Position numbers and translations under genes: made by a program
Shown here: positions 17,969 to 26,873 of the stretch, piece after piece
Numbering within the stretch: the first letter of the stretch is position 1
How the letters are laid out: each line of letters begins with the position of its first letter
Assembly (NCBI GenBank): GCA_017446045.1
Contig: JAFSRP010000026.1
Span: 16,795 to 80,794, forward strand
From: Lachnospiraceae bacterium
GTDB taxonomy: Bacteria; Bacillota; Clostridia; Lachnospirales; Lachnospiraceae
Length of the DNA stretch: 64,000 bases
Direction of reading: 5' to 3'
The notes under the pieces: model-generated
The model's database searches: none
What the model saw: the letters and a program-made list of their open reading frames with translations, nothing else
Told to the model about the DNA's origin: nothing

Positions 17969-18165
17969 AATTGCTACATTTTTCATGAAATTCGCAAATA
18001 ATGTAGCAAAAATAGAGGATTTTCAAAGACCTGTCCGCATACCGTGCTACGCTTCCGGCAAAAAATAGCTTTTCTGTAGCAAATTGTTAACATAAGTCAA
18101 AAATAATGCTACGTTTTTGCGCGCTTTGCGCGAAAACGTAGCATTTTCTTCATTTTAACCCTTAA
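17969..18165. repeat. Three-hairpin GCTAC/GTAGC intergenic element, copy A
   Basis: Three successive hairpins share TGCTAC...GTAGCA arms. The first is GCTACATTTTT...ATAATGTAGC; the second begins GTGCTACGC and ends TGTAGCAAA. The third is the strongest: AATGCTACGTTTT pairs perfectly with AAAACGTAGCATT and continues through a GCGC pair. The element lies between the convergent 603-aa lipoprotein and DUF1847 genes. Copy B at 45377-45575 has the same order and spacing. The third hairpin followed by TTTTCTTCATTTT may terminate plus-strand transcription. Confidence 0.85.
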
Positions 18166-18200
18166 GAGCTATTATTTCGTCATGAACGCCGACGAAAGCT

Positions 18201-18890
18201 TTACTGTCCCTTTTCTCCGAAGGTGTCCCGGATAAAGCTGTGGACCCGCTTCAGATAGCTGTCCGATTGGTAAATGGCAGCGATGGGGTTGTGTCCCATG
18301 ACGCGGTCCTTGCCCGTCAGCACGGTGACCGGTGCGCTGCAGTGCCGGATGAAAAGGGTGTCGTGCCCGACACACAGACCCAGGATAATGCAGAGATCGC
18401 ATCCCGCAGCGGAAAGAACCTCCGCTTGTCCTGCCGGATTGCACATGATCTCGAAGTCCCGGTCCGGATGGAGCTGCTCTTCCCGTGTGATCCCGATAAA
18501 AGACTTGGGAACGGAGCCGCACTTGCAGGCTGCCGCTTCGACCTCAAAGCCATTGTCCCGCAGGATCTGTGCCAGCTTGCGGGCTTCTTCCGAAAGTCCG
18601 ACGCAGAAACCGATCCCGATCCGGTGATAGCCCATGCGGTATGCGAATGCCATCGTTTCCTCCAGCCGGGTCCAGCGGCAGTAGCCCTGGCTCTCGGTCC
18701 TGGCTGCGTTCAGGGCGATCTCTTTATCTTCGTCAGAATAGAGTGCCTTGAACTGCTCCGGATCGGACATCCTTGTCAGACAGACGTCCGCCGAGGGCAT
18801 CTTCGAAACATCCGCCGGCTCACAGGCTTTTGTACCGCAGTCCGCGCAGGTGAATTTCCTGGTTGAGCCGTTTTTGATATCTTCCATCAT
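18201..18890 (-). CDS. DUF1847 family cysteine-rich protein
   Basis: A 229-aa protein with 13 or so cysteines, recognised as DUF1847 from its order of motifs: an N-terminal CADCGTKAC knuckle (about residues 15-23), RIGIGFCVGLSEEA, a CKCGSVPK segment (about residues 124-131), IMCNPAGQAE, then CDLCIILGLCVGHD and ending APVTVLTGKDRVMGHNP. Family members are presumed metal-binding; a function has not been assigned to my knowledge. ATG 18890 or the adjacent second ATG follows AGGAAA. It is 88 bp downstream of the PHP gene on the same strand. Confidence 0.85.
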   Translation of the reverse strand: MMEDIKNGSTRKFTCADCGTKACEPADVSKMPSADVCLTRMSDPEQFKALYSDEDKEIALNAARTESQGYCRWTRLEETMAFAYRMGYHRIGIGFCVGLSEEARKLAQILRDNGFEVEAAACKCGSVPKSFIGITREEQLHPDRDFEIMCNPAGQAEVLSAAGCDLCIILGLCVGHDTLFIRHCSAPVTVLTGKDRVMGHNPIAAIYQSDSYLKRVHSFIRDTFGEKGQ

Positions 18891-18978
18891 TTTCCTGATC
18901 CCATCTCTTTCTTCTTTGAATAACGTGCCTGAAAGACGTCCTTTTCTTACGTCCTCTCCTCAGTTTCTGACTGCGGCA

Positions 18979-19896
18979 TCATTGTGTTACATACTCCAGG
19001 AATTCTACGAGGCGGGGATGCGTTCCGCCTTCCTCATCCAGGCCGGTATCCCCGAGCTCGATCAGCTTGTTGGTCCCGTGATAATCACTTCCCGCAGTCA
19101 CATACAGATCATAGTGGTCAGCCAGCGAAAGCATGAGCCGCCGCTGCTTCGGAGAAAAACCGGAATAAAAGCACTCGAGTCCCATCAGGCCGAAGTTCAT
19201 GAGCTTTTCGATCCGCTCTCCCAGCTCCGGTCCCATGATCAGCTGATCTCCGTCTCCGTAAATGGCGTGAGCCAAAACAGGAACACCGCCGTCCGCAAGG
19301 ACCGCCCGGATCGCCTGCTCCGGCCGGATGTGTCCTTCCGGGGGCGAGTACTTATTCAGAACGCCTTTGATCGCCTCAGAAATGCTCCGTGCGTAACCAT
19401 ATTTGACCATAAGCCTGCCGATATGCGGTTTGCCGGGATTATCCAGCTGATAAAGCGCCGCCATCTCTTCCTCCGGAAAAGTAATGCCATAGGCTTCGCG
19501 AAGATTCTGGAGGCGACGGGAGAGCTTGGCCATGCGGAGCGCGTGGGTCTCATGCGTCAGACGCAGGACGTTGCCCCACTCATACTGATACCCGTATCCA
19601 AGGATATGGTACTTGCCTTTTTCGTCTTCACATGACAGTTCGATCCCCGGTATGAAGGCAGGCAGCGGATTGCTGCCGCTGTCCTGCGAACCGGCAGTGC
19701 CATCTTCCGGCTTCCCGTCCGCGCTGTCTTTTTGCATAAGGGAAAGATGCCGACCCACCCTGAGACAGGCAGACGTGCTGTCATGGTCGGTGACCGAAAA
19801 ATACTCGTATCCTGCGGCCAGGATCTTTTCCAGCAGTTCTTCCGGTGTATCAGAACCATCTGATGCTGTTGTATGCATATGCAGATCGATCTTCAT
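18979..19896 (-). CDS. PHP-domain phosphoesterase (RNase AM/YciV-like)
   Basis: A 305-aa metal-dependent phosphoesterase of the polymerase and histidinol phosphatase superfamily, probably cytosolic. Metal-ligand motifs in order are DLHMHTTASDGS (residues 4-15), VTDHDS, IPGIELSC, PVLAHAIY and AGSDYHG. Close relatives hydrolyse 3',5'-nucleotide bisphosphates or trim RNA 5' ends. An insert of about 25 polar residues (about residues 56-80) between the second and third motifs is longer than usual. ATG 19896 has an AGAGGAT site. It follows the MoxR operon on the same strand (65-bp gap). Confidence 0.9.
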   Translation of the reverse strand: MKIDLHMHTTASDGSDTPEELLEKILAAGYEYFSVTDHDSTSACLRVGRHLSLMQKDSADGKPEDGTAGSQDSGSNPLPAFIPGIELSCEDEKGKYHILGYGYQYEWGNVLRLTHETHALRMAKLSRRLQNLREAYGITFPEEEMAALYQLDNPGKPHIGRLMVKYGYARSISEAIKGVLNKYSPPEGHIRPEQAIRAVLADGGVPVLAHAIYGDGDQLIMGPELGERIEKLMNFGLMGLECFYSGFSPKQRRLMLSLADHYDLYVTAGSDYHGTNKLIELGDTGLDEEGGTHPRLVEFLEYVTQ

Positions 19897-19961
19897 AAAT
19901 GTGATCCTCTGATCATTGTGTTTTCTTTCAGCGCTCCCTCTGCTGATCGTGCCCGCTGTTT

Positions 19962-21092
19962 CTATTCTGTCGTTTTATATATCGTATCTTTCCGTATCTC
20001 TTTTTCCAGCTGCTCCGCTCGTGCCGCGTCGCCCGAGGCGACCGGATCCCGCCGGTCTTCATAACGTGCCCGCCGGTAGATCGACGTAAGCTCGTCGATC
20101 TCAGCTGTCCTCGCAGGCGCGAGACCGGCTGCTTTTCTTGCTACATCTTCACTGAGAACACTCCCAGGCAGATCTCCGAGCCCCTTCATAAGCCGTCGGA
20201 AACTCCGGCGTATGCGCCCTGCAGGACTGAAAAGATCAGACAGACGGCCCTGCGGTCTTCCCGACAGAGACGGTGCGATCCGGCTCCTTGATTCCCTTCC
20301 GGTTGCTGCTGCTCCCTGCATACCTGTACGATCCGCCAGCAGCCTGAACAGTTTCAGGATCAGACGAATCGCGATCAGGGCAGCCAGGATCATAAGCACT
20401 GCCATGACCCATGGCGGGATGCTCCGCCCGGCTGTTTCGGCAAATACTGCCGGATCCGGCGCCAACGGCAGCCCGCCCGTTTCCTGCATCGGCATCTCTC
20501 CCTGTGAGAACAGACGGAGCAAAATAGTGGTAACCGCATAGATCACCAACCCGACCGTATAAAGCAGGACCCACAGGATGCCGCTTACAAGCGCAAGTAC
20601 CGGGCCTCTCCAAAGCAACAGCAGCAGGCGGGAAATGCCGGACAGGATGCGCGTACTGCTCAAAGCCGCGCCCAGCATTCCGATCCCGAGGATAAGCAGC
20701 AGGTTGAACGCTTGAAAACGGCGCTCCGTGTAGACCGCCGGGTCCTGGCGAAGGATCCTGAACAACAGGATCTGCAGAAGGAGATACATAAGAAGCGGCG
20801 GAATGATCAGCCGCATCAGTTCGATAAACCCTCCGTTCTCCTCACCAAGTTTCAGGATCGCAAGCAAAGGCAGGATGCCAAACAGCAGCATGATCTTCCG
20901 GAATTTATCCAGCTGATGTCCGTAATCAGCGCCAAAATACCGCTTCCCGATCATCCACAGCACATACAGGGCGGCAGGTGCCATCAGCAGACCGGTCGGT
21001 ACCCCGATCCCGAAAAATGCTCTGAAAAACGCTGCAAAAATATACCAGACAAGAGCGTCCGTCATGAACTTCAGTACCGTGATCATGACCAT
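19962..21092 (-). CDS. Multi-pass membrane protein with DUF4129-like tail
   Basis: A 376-aa protein with about eight predicted membrane helices in the first 240 residues and a cytosolic C-terminal segment (about 285-376) resembling the DUF4129 tail: FRRLMKGLGDLP, then a helical stretch ending in the LTSIYRRARYEDR motif. It overlaps the DUF58 gene by 10 bp, so translation is coupled. In related operons the third gene normally encodes a transglutaminase-type peptidase with this topology. No papain-like Cys-His-Asp domain is present here, so either the enzyme domain is absent or encoded elsewhere. Confidence 0.8.
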   Translation of the reverse strand: MVMITVLKFMTDALVWYIFAAFFRAFFGIGVPTGLLMAPAALYVLWMIGKRYFGADYGHQLDKFRKIMLLFGILPLLAILKLGEENGGFIELMRLIIPPLLMYLLLQILLFRILRQDPAVYTERRFQAFNLLLILGIGMLGAALSSTRILSGISRLLLLLWRGPVLALVSGILWVLLYTVGLVIYAVTTILLRLFSQGEMPMQETGGLPLAPDPAVFAETAGRSIPPWVMAVLMILAALIAIRLILKLFRLLADRTGMQGAAATGRESRSRIAPSLSGRPQGRLSDLFSPAGRIRRSFRRLMKGLGDLPGSVLSEDVARKAAGLAPARTAEIDELTSIYRRARYEDRRDPVASGDAARAEQLEKEIRKDTIYKTTE

Positions 21093-22225
21093 CTGGCGAC
21101 GCCCCCCTTCTGTACGCCGAGAGCCAGCACGGGACAGCCGCTCCGGTCTTCCAGCCTTTTCGTCAGGGACAGGATATCCTCCTTTGTTCCGCCGGCGGGA
21201 GAAATACTGCCGTCTGCCGTCCTCCCGGCGATCGATATGTCTTCCTGATCAGCATCGGGCGTGATCAGGATACAGCAGCTGTTCTTGTCCATATGGCGAA
21301 GAACACGGTCCAGAAGATCCGTCAGACTTTCCGCCGTATCCAGAGTCGATCTGCCGAGGCCTTCCAGGATGGCATTCTTATGTGCTGTACCCAGTCCCTC
21401 GGGAACGTACAGCCACTCGCCGATGCTCCCGGCTGTCAGCATATTGGTACATAAACTGTAGCGGATCCGGCGCTGTTCCAGAGCTTCGATCACGCCCCGT
21501 GTGCAGGACAGGGTCCTTTCCAGCAGGTCCCGGTCCACAGCATAACGGGCCGTATATGCCAGATTCAGTATCACGACGGCACTCGGATCCGACGTATGGT
21601 CATACTGGTTGACCATGGTCTGCCGGCTCCTGGCAGTCTGTTTCCAGTTGATCGCCCGCATGGGTTCCCGTCCGGTATACTCCCCCAACCCGGCTGTCAG
21701 TATCGGATCCTCCAGAATAAAACGACGGACCGAGATCTCTCCCAGGTAACCGCCCAGGGTGTCCTCCAGTCCCGGGATCTCCTGCAGGGACGGAAAGATC
21801 ACCATCTCCTCGTGCCGTTCAAAAAGCCGAACGGAACCGCGGAGGCCTACAAAATCGCCCACAAACAGGGAATTGCCCCTGAACACATAGCAGCCGCGGC
21901 TGTCGATCACAAAAGGGATCTCTTTCACCAGCTTCTGCCGAGGCATCAGCCAGGTGCGCCAGGAAAGCCGGGTACCGCCCGCTTCCTGTTCCGGTCCGGG
22001 ATCCTGCGGTGTAGCCTGCGGCGGGATCCGTTCCGTCACCGCGATCATCGATGCCGGGACCCGGGAAAGATTGCGAAGGGTAGTCTGCAGCACAAACGGG
22101 GTCCCCGGCTCCGCGGTCCTCGAAAGGAGCCTGCTCTCCGCCGAAAGAAACCCGGGAAGCTTCGTCAGGGAATAGTATTCCGCGGCACCGACGAGCACCG
22201 CAAGGCCGATCACCAGCCATATCAT
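21083..22225 (-). CDS. DUF58 family protein
   Basis: A 380-aa protein with N-terminal membrane segment (about residues 1-20), a beta-rich region and the DUF58 core. The signature is REPMRAINWKQTARSRQTMVN (about residues 185-205) followed by SAVVILNL, the vWA-like strand. Overlaps with the MoxR stop by 4 bp (ATGA) and with the next gene by 10 bp. MoxR-DUF58 pairs are thought to work as a chaperone-like unit for folding or activating membrane and metal-binding protein complexes. Length is typical (about 300-440 aa). Confidence 0.93.
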   Translation of the reverse strand: MIWLVIGLAVLVGAAEYYSLTKLPGFLSAESRLLSRTAEPGTPFVLQTTLRNLSRVPASMIAVTERIPPQATPQDPGPEQEAGGTRLSWRTWLMPRQKLVKEIPFVIDSRGCYVFRGNSLFVGDFVGLRGSVRLFERHEEMVIFPSLQEIPGLEDTLGGYLGEISVRRFILEDPILTAGLGEYTGREPMRAINWKQTARSRQTMVNQYDHTSDPSAVVILNLAYTARYAVDRDLLERTLSCTRGVIEALEQRRIRYSLCTNMLTAGSIGEWLYVPEGLGTAHKNAILEGLGRSTLDTAESLTDLLDRVLRHMDKNSCCILITPDADQEDISIAGRTADGSISPAGGTKEDILSLTKRLEDRSGCPVLALGVQKGGVARWS

Positions 22226-23166
22226 GGACGGTCCTCCAGGGGCGGGGCGATCCCATCCAACAGACGCAGGAAATACTCTTTCGTACGTCTCGCCGTCCCT
22301 ATGCCGGATGTCTGGATCCTGTGCGCAAGTACATCCGCAGCCAGTGCGCGGATATCCTCGGGAATGACAAAGCTTCTTCCCTCAAAGGAGGCTCTGACCC
22401 TGGCCGCTTTATAGAGGGCAATGCTGCCTCTGGCGGACACGCCGGCAGTGATCTGGCTGTCTTCACGGGTCGCCTGTACGATATCCATGATGTAATCGCA
22501 GCAGTCATCACTGACCGTGACCTGCCGGCATTCCTCCCGGATGCTTTGGATCTCCGCCGGTGTAATGACCGGCTCCAGCTCGGCGATCAGCTCTTCCCTG
22601 TCCCGTCCCGCCATGACGGAGATCTCATCCTCCCTTGTCATATAACCCAGCGTGAGGCGCATGAAAAAACGGTCCAGCTGAGCTTCGGGAAGCGGAAAAG
22701 TGCCGTAGGATTCGAGCGGGTTCTCCGTCGCCATAACGATAAACGGCTCATCCAGCGGCCTCGTCTCACCGTCCACGGAGACCTGGCGCTCTGCCATTGC
22801 CTCCAGCAATGCGGACTGGGTCCTCGGCGTGGCGCGGTTGATCTCATCCGCAAGCACGACATTGGAAAACAACGGTCCTTTACGAAACTCAAATTCGCCG
22901 GTCTTCTGATTATAAAAATTGATCCCCGTGATATCGGAAGGCAGCAGGTCCGGCGTAAACTGGATGCGTCTGAACGATCCTCCCACAGTGCGCGCAAACG
23001 CCCGCAGCAGCATCGTTTTGCCGGTGCCCGGAACATCCTCGAGCAGGACATGTCCGCCGCATAGAAAAGTGATCAACAGCTTTGTGATCGTCTCTTCCTT
23101 GCCGACGATCACGCGGCTGCAGTTTTCAAGGATGCGGCGGTATACCTCTTCCGTCTTCGTGCTCAT
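22222..23166 (-). CDS. MoxR-type AAA+ ATPase
   Basis: A 314-aa cytosolic AAA+ chaperone-like ATPase. It shows Walker A (EDVPGTGKTMLLRAFA, about residues 39-54), the MoxR-specific IQFTPDLLPSDITGI, Walker B (VVLADEINRATPRTQSALLEAM), sensor 1 (IVMATENP) and sensor 2 (SARGSIALYKAARVRA). First gene of a three-gene overlapping operon (MoxR, DUF58, DUF4129-like). MoxR proteins assist assembly of metal-dependent or membrane complexes. The substrate protein is not identified here; the neighbouring secreted lipoprotein (23241-24815) is a possible client but that is speculation. Confidence 0.95.
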   Translation of the reverse strand: MSTKTEEVYRRILENCSRVIVGKEETITKLLITFLCGGHVLLEDVPGTGKTMLLRAFARTVGGSFRRIQFTPDLLPSDITGINFYNQKTGEFEFRKGPLFSNVVLADEINRATPRTQSALLEAMAERQVSVDGETRPLDEPFIVMATENPLESYGTFPLPEAQLDRFFMRLTLGYMTREDEISVMAGRDREELIAELEPVITPAEIQSIREECRQVTVSDDCCDYIMDIVQATREDSQITAGVSARGSIALYKAARVRASFEGRSFVIPEDIRALAADVLAHRIQTSGIGTARRTKEYFLRLLDGIAPPLEDRP

Positions 23167-23240
23167 CTTCCTCTTCCTTTATGGCGCCTATTGTGTCAGC
23201 TCCACACGGGCATGCCCGCAGAAACATCCTCTTATCGGCT

Positions 23241-24815
23241 TTAATAAGTAATCGGCATGTTATGCCTCCAGACCACGTCCGGTCCGGCTGTCCAGGTGTA
23301 CTCGTATACATTGAACATCCTCCGGATCCCCGCATCGCCGTCCATAGCGCCGTAGACCAGCCAGATCTTCTCGCCGTCAGTCTCTCCCTCCGGAAAACTT
23401 CCGCTCAGTGTAAGATAACCCCGGCTCAGGTCGTTCCGCCAGCTCATGGTATCGTCATGGGGCAGCGGCCCGAACGACTTCACATCCTCCGGCGGCCAAC
23501 CGGTATGGAACCAGGACCGCGGCGACACCTTGACACCGTACTTCCCTGTATCAAAGTCCACGTCTGCCAGTGCCAGCGAGCAGATAACACCCGTCTGCAG
23601 GTCTCCCGCATCCGGGGAGACAAAGATCTCGATCTCGTTGATATTATCGTCCCCGGCATAGTACCTGTCGGCAAACTGCTCTTCGGGGATCGTTATAGTC
23701 ACAGGAGTTTCCTCAAAGAAATAGAGCATATCCTGGCCATCCACGCCTCTGCGCTCCGCGCGCATGCCGTCTCCTTCTTCATCGGCTTCGGCCTGATCGG
23801 GCGCGGAACCGTCTCCGATATAATAAATACCGGTCCGGTCCCAATGTCCCGGATAAACGTTTTTGATCCATTCGGGACTGTCCTCCGGATGATCTTCCTC
23901 TCCGGGTCCACCGGCTTCGCCCTCCTGCGTACTGTCTCCGGAAGCCTCCTGCCCGGCTTCATCCGCAACCCAGGAATACTCCCAGACATCCCGCATCCTG
24001 ACGGCCCCCGAGATGCTGTCCCTGAAATCGAGCACCAGCCAGATCCGGTCTCCCTCTGTGACCAGCCGCGGAAAGCGGCAAACCGGTCGGAAATAATGAT
24101 CTTCCGTGCTGTTATCAAGCTTCGCAGAACCGTCCTGATCTTTTTCACAGCCAAAGCAGTCCATAATGACCCGTCCCTTTGACGCTGTCCGCTCTTTCTG
24201 GAAATACTCGCGGATGCCCGCATCCTGTCCGAAAGCATCATTACCGTCTTCGATATCCGCGAAATAAGCCGCGCCGTAAATACTGCCCGGCGCCTTCTTC
24301 AGATCACCCGTACGACGGACCGTAAGGCTCGGTCTGCATACCTCTCCTGCTTCGTAGCGGTCCAGGATCATATCATAATGAAGGGAATACCGCATCTGGT
24401 CTTCCCCGGATGAAAAATCGAAGACCATGTCTTCCCATGCATCGGGGTCTCCGCGGAATGCCTGCATCCGGACATTCCCCTCCTGCCGCTCGGCAAAAGT
24501 CGGCGCAAAGAAAGTTTCTCCGGTCTTTTCCCAGTGACCGGGACGGATCGTATGACTGTCAGAATACTGTCTGCTGTTGTCGGGGATCACCGGAACCACT
24601 GCGGGTTCCGTCCATGAAAATGCCGCGGCTTCTTCCGCGCTGCCGGTCACACCCGCTGCAGAGCCGCTTCCCGTCGTCTCTCCGGTCTCAGCTGTACTTC
24701 CACTGGTCTCAGCTCCCGTGCTTCCGGAAGATCCCGTACTCTTCCCGGCACATGCGGCAAGTATGGCTGCCAGAGAAAAGGCTATAACCAACGCTGTCCA
24801 TTTCTTACACCGCAT
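23241..24815 (-). CDS. Secreted lipoprotein with an internal domain duplication
   Basis: A 524-aa lipoprotein. Start at 24815 is preferred over an ATG 42 bp upstream because AAGGGGG lies just before it and the product then begins with a basic signal peptide and lipobox (AAILAAC, cysteine near residue 22). A Ser/Thr/Gly/Glu linker (about 23-60) follows. Two related domains (about residues 80-280 and 325-515) each open with PGHW-x-x-TG and close with (D/K)-x-IWLV...V-x-EY-x-W. Four or more Cys and many aromatic residues suggest a carbohydrate- or peptide-binding beta-sandwich. Function unknown. Lies upstream of the MoxR operon (74-bp gap) and downstream of a NUDIX gene. Confidence 0.82.
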   Translation of the reverse strand: MRCKKWTALVIAFSLAAILAACAGKSTGSSGSTGAETSGSTAETGETTGSGSAAGVTGSAEEAAAFSWTEPAVVPVIPDNSRQYSDSHTIRPGHWEKTGETFFAPTFAERQEGNVRMQAFRGDPDAWEDMVFDFSSGEDQMRYSLHYDMILDRYEAGEVCRPSLTVRRTGDLKKAPGSIYGAAYFADIEDGNDAFGQDAGIREYFQKERTASKGRVIMDCFGCEKDQDGSAKLDNSTEDHYFRPVCRFPRLVTEGDRIWLVLDFRDSISGAVRMRDVWEYSWVADEAGQEASGDSTQEGEAGGPGEEDHPEDSPEWIKNVYPGHWDRTGIYYIGDGSAPDQAEADEEGDGMRAERRGVDGQDMLYFFEETPVTITIPEEQFADRYYAGDDNINEIEIFVSPDAGDLQTGVICSLALADVDFDTGKYGVKVSPRSWFHTGWPPEDVKSFGPLPHDDTMSWRNDLSRGYLTLSGSFPEGETDGEKIWLVYGAMDGDAGIRRMFNVYEYTWTAGPDVVWRHNMPITY

Positions 24816-24860
24816 ACCTGCCCCCTTTTCTGTCGTATCGTAAAACTTAAAAATCATTAT

Positions 24861-25277
24861 TTATATATCTTTCGTGCAGAGCCGCGCCCTGATAATGTCG
24901 ATCACGATCCTGTCCGCGGGCAGCCAGTTGACGCTGTCCAGCGTATCTTTCGTGAGCCAGGCGGAACTCTCCGCCTCCAGGAGTTTCAGGTCACCCTGCA
25001 GGATCGTGCAGCAGAAGCAATCCATGGAAAGATGAAACTTGGGGTAATCATACTCGACCTTGATCAGGCGTTCCCCAACGGTGATCTCTGTGTCCAGCTC
25101 CTCCCGGATCTCCCGCCGGAGCGCTTCCTCCGGGGACTCACCGGGCTCCGTCTTACCGCCCGGAAATTCCCAGTAATCCTTCCACTCCCCATAGCCGCGC
25201 TGCACCGCAAAGACCCGGTTCCCGTCAAAAATGACGGCTGCGACCACCTGTATCGTCTTTCGCTGTATTTCACCCAT
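24861..25277 (-). CDS. NUDIX hydrolase (MutT-like)
   Basis: A 138-aa pyrophosphohydrolase. The complete NUDIX box is readable: GGKTEPGESPEEALRREI (about residues 40-57) followed by REELDTEI. A VVAAVIF start, RGYGEWKDYWEFPGG and the short length match 8-oxo-dGTP-type MutT/CTP pyrophosphohydrolase relatives that sanitise nucleotide pools. The exact substrate cannot be read. It lies 45 bp upstream of the duplicated-domain lipoprotein. The ribosome site (CGGAAAAGC) is weak. Confidence 0.93.
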   Translation of the reverse strand: MGEIQRKTIQVVAAVIFDGNRVFAVQRGYGEWKDYWEFPGGKTEPGESPEEALRREIREELDTEITVGERLIKVEYDYPKFHLSMDCFCCTILQGDLKLLEAESSAWLTKDTLDSVNWLPADRIVIDIIRARLCTKDI

Positions 25278-25363
25278 GCTTTTCCGATCCGCTGTAACAG
25301 GGCTTTGTCTGCCCGTTATCCCGCTGCACGGCGGCAGCGCTCCTCACACTCACCTTCTGCGTG

Positions 25364-26683
25364 CTATCTTCTTCTGCGGAACACCGCGATCAGGAAGATC
25401 ATAAAAATAGCGAGCAGTGTCAGTACCGTAGACATCCAAAGTATCGTGATGCCTCCCTGCAGGATCTCGATGATCGACAACACGGATGCGAGAATGGAAA
25501 CGATACCGAAAGCCGTGATGATATTGGCCACGGTCTCAGCCCTCTCTGCCTCGAATTCCTTCTGATGCTCCGTAAGGATATTGATCTTGTGGTCAATGTC
25601 GTTGATCGCCGCAGGCACATCGTTGACCTCCAGCAGATCCGCGTAAATATGCTTGATGTTATGCCACCTCGACAAATTGGCAGGCGCAAGCGTTCCATAA
25701 GCCTGAAATTCCAGCATGCTGGTCTTCAGCTTCTGCATGTTCCGAAGATGACGCAGGTCCGTGGTCGCCAACAGATCCGCAAAATGCAGACAGGTGTACT
25801 TTTCATATAGAGCAAGCATGACGATGGGAAGACCGGCTCTGGCCTGCGTGCGCATCTCCGCCTCCATGTCCATGTCCGGATCTGCCGTAACATAGGAGAT
25901 CGTCTGGCTGCTGACGCAGACGCCCCAGCGATAGGAATCCAGGCTGCGGTCGATCACGGAATACACGAAACGAACATCTTCTTCTGACGTATCATAATCC
26001 GGGTCATTCAGCGGGGTCATCAGATGCAGATTGAAAGTGACTTGCCGCATGACGCCAATCGTCGGAAAGCGCTCCGGCACGAGTGCAGCTGTATGAATAA
26101 ACGCCTCCAGGAAGGGACTTCCCTTGCTTTCAAAAAACTGCCTGAGACCGGCCTTTTCTGTCACCCGGCCGATCCACTCTTCGATCACAAAAGCATGGCA
26201 GCCCGCTTCGTCATCATAGGAAAAAGCAGCCCGGCTGTTGGCATATCCAGGATTGACCATATCGGACAGGGCTTCCAGCTCGTCATAGATGATTCCCAGC
26301 GCAAAAAACGCGACATTGGAATGAAACACGTAGAGATAGCTGTCATGGAAGTCCAGATGCCGACGGCTTCCTTCCGTTTCCACAAAAAATGAATGAATGT
26401 CCGCGGAAACTGCACCACCGCTCATTTCCCGGATCAGCACATCCCGCGGGATCTTAAAGCAGCGCCCGATGCTCATCCTTCCGTCTTCATTCATCATGGA
26501 CTTTGCGATCTCGGTCAGGTCCAGCGTGTCTACGGGGATCTCCTGCAGCATCTCTCCTGCATGTGCCGCGTCAACGCCGTCCTCTGTGCACTGATACGGC
26601 AGGATCAGGTAGCTTCCGAACTTCGCCTGCTGCAGCGCCGGCAGCATTTTTTTATAGTCATCCATATTTTGTGTATATTCCAA
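25364..26683 (-). CDS. Protein with CorA-like helical hairpin and two C-terminal membrane helices, function unknown
   Basis: A large soluble region (about 1-340) is followed by a long helix (about 345-385) and two membrane helices (about 385-405 and 412-432) ending in Arg residues. The outline resembles CorA/DUF155-type channel proteins, but the GMN motif of CorA is absent. I therefore leave it unassigned. The frame is also open to an ATG at 26710, but that codon would lie only about seven bases after the transcription start set by the promoter at 26724. GGTGGAG precedes a TTG at 26683, which I prefer. It stands alone between NUDIX and DUF1349 genes. Confidence 0.7.
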   Translation of the reverse strand: MEYTQNMDDYKKMLPALQQAKFGSYLILPYQCTEDGVDAAHAGEMLQEIPVDTLDLTEIAKSMMNEDGRMSIGRCFKIPRDVLIREMSGGAVSADIHSFFVETEGSRRHLDFHDSYLYVFHSNVAFFALGIIYDELEALSDMVNPGYANSRAAFSYDDEAGCHAFVIEEWIGRVTEKAGLRQFFESKGSPFLEAFIHTAALVPERFPTIGVMRQVTFNLHLMTPLNDPDYDTSEEDVRFVYSVIDRSLDSYRWGVCVSSQTISYVTADPDMDMEAEMRTQARAGLPIVMLALYEKYTCLHFADLLATTDLRHLRNMQKLKTSMLEFQAYGTLAPANLSRWHNIKHIYADLLEVNDVPAAINDIDHKINILTEHQKEFEAERAETVANIITAFGIVSILASVLSIIEILQGGITILWMSTVLTLLAIFMIFLIAVFRRRR

Positions 26684-26723
26684 TGAACTCTCCACCCTTT
26701 CCTGTAGCATGAAACACTATGCT

Positions 26724-26729
26724 ATTATA
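26724..26729 (-). promoter_or_regulatory. Extended -10 promoter (TGGTATAAT) of the CorA-shaped gene
   Basis: On the minus strand TGG-TATAAT forms an extended -10 box; no good -35 is present at 17 bp. The start would be near 26717, which helps choose the TTG at 26683 over the ATG at 26710. Confidence 0.5.
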
Positions 26730-26768
26730 CCACATACCTGCATGATACGCATAAAACATGAAATGAAA

Positions 26769-26795
26769 AACCCGAGAAAGGAATTCTCGGGTCAA
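26769..26795 (-). terminator. Rho-independent terminator of the DUF1349 gene
   Basis: On the minus strand CCCGAGAA-TTCC-TTTCTCGGG is followed by TTTTTCATTT. It lies 80 bp past the DUF1349 stop. Confidence 0.88.
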
Positions 26796-26873
26796 TAAAT
26801 AATCTGAAATCGGGTCTGGAGCTCAACCTTCCCGGCTGCCGCTCTCTATTTCCTGTATCTGCTGCCGTGCCGC

